Shown: one piece after another, positions 60,401 through 64,000 of the stretch
How positions within the stretch are numbered: the stretch's first letter is position 1
Layout: every line of letters begins with the position of its first letter
From: Taenia hydatigena
Lineage: Eukaryota; Platyhelminthes; Cestoda; Cyclophyllidea; Taeniidae
Direction of reading: 5' to 3'
NCBI GenBank assembly: GCA_036345935.2
Contig: JADWOT020000009.1
Coordinates: forward strand, 2,685,381-2,749,380
DNA: 64,000 bases
Notes under the pieces: generated by a model
The model's input: the letters and a program-made list of their open reading frames with translations, nothing else
What the model was told of the DNA's origin: nothing
Databases searched by the model: none
Position numbers and translations under genes: made by a program

Positions 60401-62651
60401 GCAATTGAAACTCTTTTAGTAAGGATTACTTTTAATGGGATGCTTTGTGACGGTCAGTGTATGATAACCACAAATAGCACCGAAAGCTACATTTTTTCAC
60501 CACGATTAGGGGTGGAAGTCCAAAGTTAGGCTATCACCGCAGTGCATGCTGTCTATACTATCAGTTCCTTATGCCATCAGATGATCGCATGCACCTCAGG
60601 AAGTTCTTTGAAATAATCAACTAACTGCAAACATCTTAACAGCTTTTACTCGTAAATGCTAATTTAGCCAAATAAGAAAACACAGGCGAGAGTGCTTTCC
60701 AAGTAATAGCACTACGTTTTGACCTACGCTCGGTGAGGATGGAGGCTGTTGTTCGAATGATTTCCTGCTGGGAGTACTGGCGCTTAATGATGCGCTCAAT
60801 GAGGTGTCTCATCTTATCGGGCAGGTAGGACCTGCTATCCAAATCCAGCGAATCCATACTTTCTTTCGAGATGCTGCTTGGATTTTTCTTTGGGGCGATC
60901 GTTAGTTGAGAGGATGCCACTGCAGACAGCTCGCTGCGGGCTGCAGAGGAGGCTAGGCGGACACCCTTTCCGAGGTCATCTGGATGCGCGTCCTCAAAAG
61001 AATAACCTAACGGAAAAGTTGATTGGCTAACTGCCAAAATGACTTCTTTCGACATAACAACAAACTATTCTCTCATTCCTCACTTTAATCATAGAGGTTG
61101 ACAACATATGTAAAAGCTTTACCTTGGTAGCTATTTGAAAAGGTAGAATGATGAATAAATAAGCGTTAAAAGAGGAACACGTTAACACTTCTCTACTTGG
61201 ATGCTCAAGTATTTTAGCCATCTGAAGCTTCATCATTTCAAGAAAAAATATAACCATGGATTCAGTTCAGCAAACCTGCTAATGGTTCTTTCTCAGTCAA
61301 ATGCAGATATTGCAGAAAGTTAGGGGGTTTAGCAGTAGTTGAGAAGGTGTTGGTAAAGGCGTTGTTTTTTGGTCGCCCCTTGATCCTCTTTCGTGGTTCG
61401 CTGGATGCAAAAGACTCAACAATCTCGTCGTAGTTCTCCTCTAACACACTAGGAAGGTTGCGCTGGTTCACAAAGAGTCCCATTGACTTGGATCTGTCTG
61501 TTTTGGTCTTGCGGCCGCCAATGGTCGAGTAATCACTCTTCCTGTACTGCGACATCGTCATGGTCACCCTATTGATAGCTGGTGACTTTTTTGATGCGAG
61601 ATGGTTGATCATTATGCTTCTTTTTGGTCGCTTGCTTGGTTTGTAGCGTGCTAGGGCAAAAAATATATTTTTTTCGAAGAAAGGTGACTTTAATAACATA
61701 ATAGCTGAAGAGGCTGGATATTAGAATTTTTGGAAATAAAGCTTTCTTATGAAAGAAAACCATCCATGAGTCCAGCATTAATAATACAGAATATCGACCT
61801 AAACTTTCACGCATTTATTTAAGGTAAATGTTAATATACCTAAATGCGTAATAGCTTTCCCAATTGACTTTGATTAATTTGCATAGATTAAGTGATCGAA
61901 ATGCATGTAAAATTGTGTGTTGAATAGGTGAAAACTTTTCTCATTGAATGATAAATGATTAGAACAATCGAAGCTAATCTTAAAAGCTGTCCCTTTAGAA
62001 TGGGGCAGGATACCCCTGTCTTCACATTCTTTTTATAATTTCAAAGCAAGACGACGCTAAAAATAATACACATGCTAAACAACGGATGAGCACAAAGAGG
62101 ACCAAAAAAGCTTCAGTATCTTTTAGCTAGCCTAAAACTAAAATGTAGTGTTAATTTCAAGTAATAAAGCTGGCAGCAAACATAACTACAAGAGTCATCA
62201 AAAAAAATGAGAAATTGGTTTTACAAGATTCTGAATTGTGTCAATTAACCCCAATTTAAAATATGTGGTTTGAGAATTAGATGCTTTTTGTTAACATGAG
62301 TACTGACAACCATTTACGTAAACATAGATGTCGCAAAATTTGCTTATTATTGTTATAGACACAAAAAAACAGAAGATTTTACATAGAATCACTAATGAAA
62401 GCAAATTACCACCCATAATTCTTGTTAAAAACGCATGCCTAATATAGCACCTAATCTGTGACAAACTTACTGGGGCTATCTTTTGAGTCCAGACTGCCTC
62501 GAGATGCACCCACACTTTTTAGGAGGTCCTCTTCTAGTAAAGTTAGGAGTTTTGATTTTTCAGAATTGTTGAGGCGTTTAAGAACAAACTCAGCAAACAG
62601 GTCTGGGTTCTCAACGAAAAACGAAGAAGCCTGGGCAAATGTTACCACCAT
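51447..62651 (-). CDS. GAF-domain cyclic nucleotide phosphodiesterase (PDE5/6/11 type), 3' end not resolved
   Basis: This enzyme class hydrolyses cGMP and/or cAMP; tandem GAF domains bind cyclic nucleotide. Phase-consistent exons from the 5' end are 62471-62651, 61276-61650, 60728-61006, 58931-59017, 58547-58597, 58413-58471, 58287-58317, 58023-58159, 57764-57928, 57317-57431, 56882-57021, 56617-56703, 55886-56036, 55689-55844, 55238-55288, 52387-52511, 51782-51893 and 51447-51527. The N-terminus has the helical [11 protein letters not shown] block typical of PDE5/11. GAF-B (58.16-57.32 kb) is well preserved. Catalytic motifs present are [19 protein letters not shown], the third metal Asp in V-A-D-L-C, K-P-W, and the purine-binding Gln at the end of I-P-E-M-Q. 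GAF-A is partly missing from the model (candidate exons 59835-59906 and 58712-58744), as are the C-terminal helices. Start Met at 62651 follows a TTTGTAG acceptor. Confidence 0.93.
55689..55844 (-). CDS. Phosphodiesterase exon with the HD metal-binding motif
   Basis: This 52-codon exon encodes the core of the catalytic site: [11 protein letters not shown], then [12 protein letters not shown]. The His-Asp pair coordinates zinc and magnesium. The preceding intron is about 41 nt (GTGAGT...TCTAG) and the following donor is CCAG|GTTCTG. It is part of the gene at 51447-62651. Confidence 0.95.
59018..60727 (-). other. Intronic stretch of the phosphodiesterase gene where part of GAF-A should lie
   Basis: Phase-matched exons flank this stretch, but the first half of GAF-A is not placed. 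A 72-nt candidate exon (59835-59906) after TTCTTCAG encodes an Asp-rich segment, and its phase does not connect directly to the exon at 58931-59017. One or two small exons remain unseen. Confidence 0.4.
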
Positions 62652-63546
62652 ATTGAGTCTCTTTACTACAAAGTTATGAAACATGGGAAAAAGTGACAGT
62701 AAGTTAGAAACTCAGGTAACCGAAACTAAAATTAGCATAGAGACTTAGAGCAGCATCAGTCACACCCTTCAAAGCAATAAAAAACGTTGTTAGCATAATT
62801 GCTGTGTTATTTATTCAGTTCTCTAATTAATTATCAAGAGGAGAGCAAAAGTGATTTGGGATGCAGTAGAAATACACGACTTTCGACTCAAGAGCTGCAT
62901 TTTAACCATTTATGGTGTCCTGGATATAAAGCTTCCACCGGCAATAAATAATGCATTTTAGATGGGTAAGCTTAAGAAAGACACATATCTTTATCCCACA
63001 TTTGCCAAAAGGTGCCGCATTATTGGTAATAAAAAGTAAAGCCTTTTACCATGCCTAACAGACTAAATCTGGTGACTGTATAATGCCTTAAAAAACCTGC
63101 CGAATCATGATTAAGTTTGCTATATTTGTAAAACTTTCACAAAAGACATTGATGCGACACCTTCAGTACGCGATTGAATATAATTAATTCAAAGTACCGC
63201 TAAGACGTGAGGCTACCAGGGGTTATTCGTTAACCTTAAAAGTTTTATAGAACCAAAGGATCAAATATGATTCTTACATAGAATTAGGAGCAATAAATTA
63301 AGTCGGACTCCTAATGCAACGTTTTTTATTTAGGGCACACTGTTTGATGGTGGTATTTGGCAACATTATCGGATAAATCAAGGTGTGACAGAATATGCAT
63401 TGATTTCTAGTATTACAATAATACAAAAGATAGTGAACCTGTTCGACTCAAGTCTAACTACAAATATCTTATTTGTTGAATTCATTATAGGATATTTAGA
63501 ACAGGATTAAGAGCGAGATGAAGGTTGATCTCAACTCCAAATCAAA

Positions 63547-63731
63547 TGTAGCGTCTCGCGACTTCCTAGAAAACAAAAGAAGGCTTAATACTTGGACAGA
63601 ATACATGTGTTCAACAAACAGGAAGAAATTTGGGCTGCTAACATGGTCTAGATGCCAGCTCACCCGCGGAAGGTAATATGACCACTCAAGTGACCGTAAT
63701 CGAAACCGATAGCCAAACGAAAATTATTATG
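63547..63731 (+). repeat. Diverged LTR-like copy
   Basis: It starts TGTAGCGTCTCGCGAC and keeps the 'ACAAAAGAAGGC', 'CAACAAACAGGAAGAA' and 'ACATGGTCTAGATGCCAGC' blocks in family order. Many substitutions have accumulated and no clean target duplication is visible. Confidence 0.7.
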
Positions 63732-63741
63732 TAAGTGTGAG

Positions 63742-63927
63742 TGCAATACTTCGTTTGTATGAACTACCGGTTTTGGTCAGGTTTACAGAGATAACCATAT
63801 TGCCCTGGCTGCGCAGGCTGGCCTCCGGGCCATGCCAGCAGCTTATTTCTCTCTGTCCGTTGAATATATGTATTCTACCCTAGTATTCTGCCTTCTTTCG
63901 CATTCAAGGGAGCCTCGAGACGCTACA
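63742..63927 (-). repeat. LTR-like repeat, reverse orientation, with 5-bp target duplication
   Basis: On the plus strand it runs TGCAATACTTCG ... GAGACGCTACA, the reverse complement of the family. A perfect GTGAG duplication flanks it (63737-63741 and 63928-63932). It lies about 10 bp from the forward copy at 63547, making an inverted pair. Confidence 0.88.
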
Positions 63928-64000
63928 GTGAGAAGCTACAGTTTGAAATAAGTGGCGATCGAAATTAGTGACAAAGAGCTGTCAAGCATACCATTGACCT

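Overview
The window is eukaryotic: genes are split by short GT-AG introns, there are no bacterial operons, and codon phases carry cleanly across splice junctions. The combination points to a parasitic flatworm, most likely a tapeworm. The supporting signs are compact introns of about 36-90 nt beside long ones, splice acceptors just upstream of start codons (as expected for spliced-leader trans-splicing), and a family of about 185-bp LTR-like units with 5-bp target duplications, resembling the TRIM elements described in taeniid cestodes. The species call is an inference; no search was run.

Layout: 1-5.3 kb is non-coding with dispersed repeats. At 5.4-6.4 and 9.5-10.3 kb lie two paralogous small four-transmembrane protein genes, each with a TATA box, a short non-coding first exon, one 5'UTR intron and a single coding exon. 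Diverged repeats flank both, so the unit was probably duplicated in tandem. At 12.7-20 kb three plus-strand genes lie close together: ATG3 (the autophagy E2-like enzyme; four exons, complete), an unrecognised and incompletely modelled gene (15.3-19.1 kb), and an ARL14EP-like Cys-rich protein (ARF7EP_C domain; three exons). Their short spacing and acceptor-like sequences before each ATG suggest a polycistronic trans-spliced unit. From 20 to 24.8 kb I see only repeats.

PTEN occupies 24.87-29.85 kb on the plus strand in six exons. It carries a low-complexity N-terminal extension and an inserted Ser/acidic region in the C2 part. The histidine before the catalytic cysteine is replaced by asparagine.

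The region from 30 to 47 kb has no convincing gene. At 47.0-47.9 kb four phase-compatible plus-strand exons, one of only 18 nt, form a tentative gene of unknown function. From 62.65 down to 51.45 kb on the minus strand is a long GAF-domain cyclic nucleotide phosphodiesterase of the PDE5/6/11 type. I could place 18 exons with consistent phase, including the metal-binding HD motifs; its last coding exon(s) and part of GAF-A are not resolved. The window ends in an inverted pair of LTR-like repeats.

The recognised genes (ATG3, PTEN, PDE, ARL14EP-like) are unrelated housekeeping or signalling genes and form no pathway. Nothing resembles a defence system or viral insertion. The best leads are the PTEN active-site change, the paralogous membrane-protein pair, the LTR-like family and the duplicated motif in the ARL14EP-like protein.
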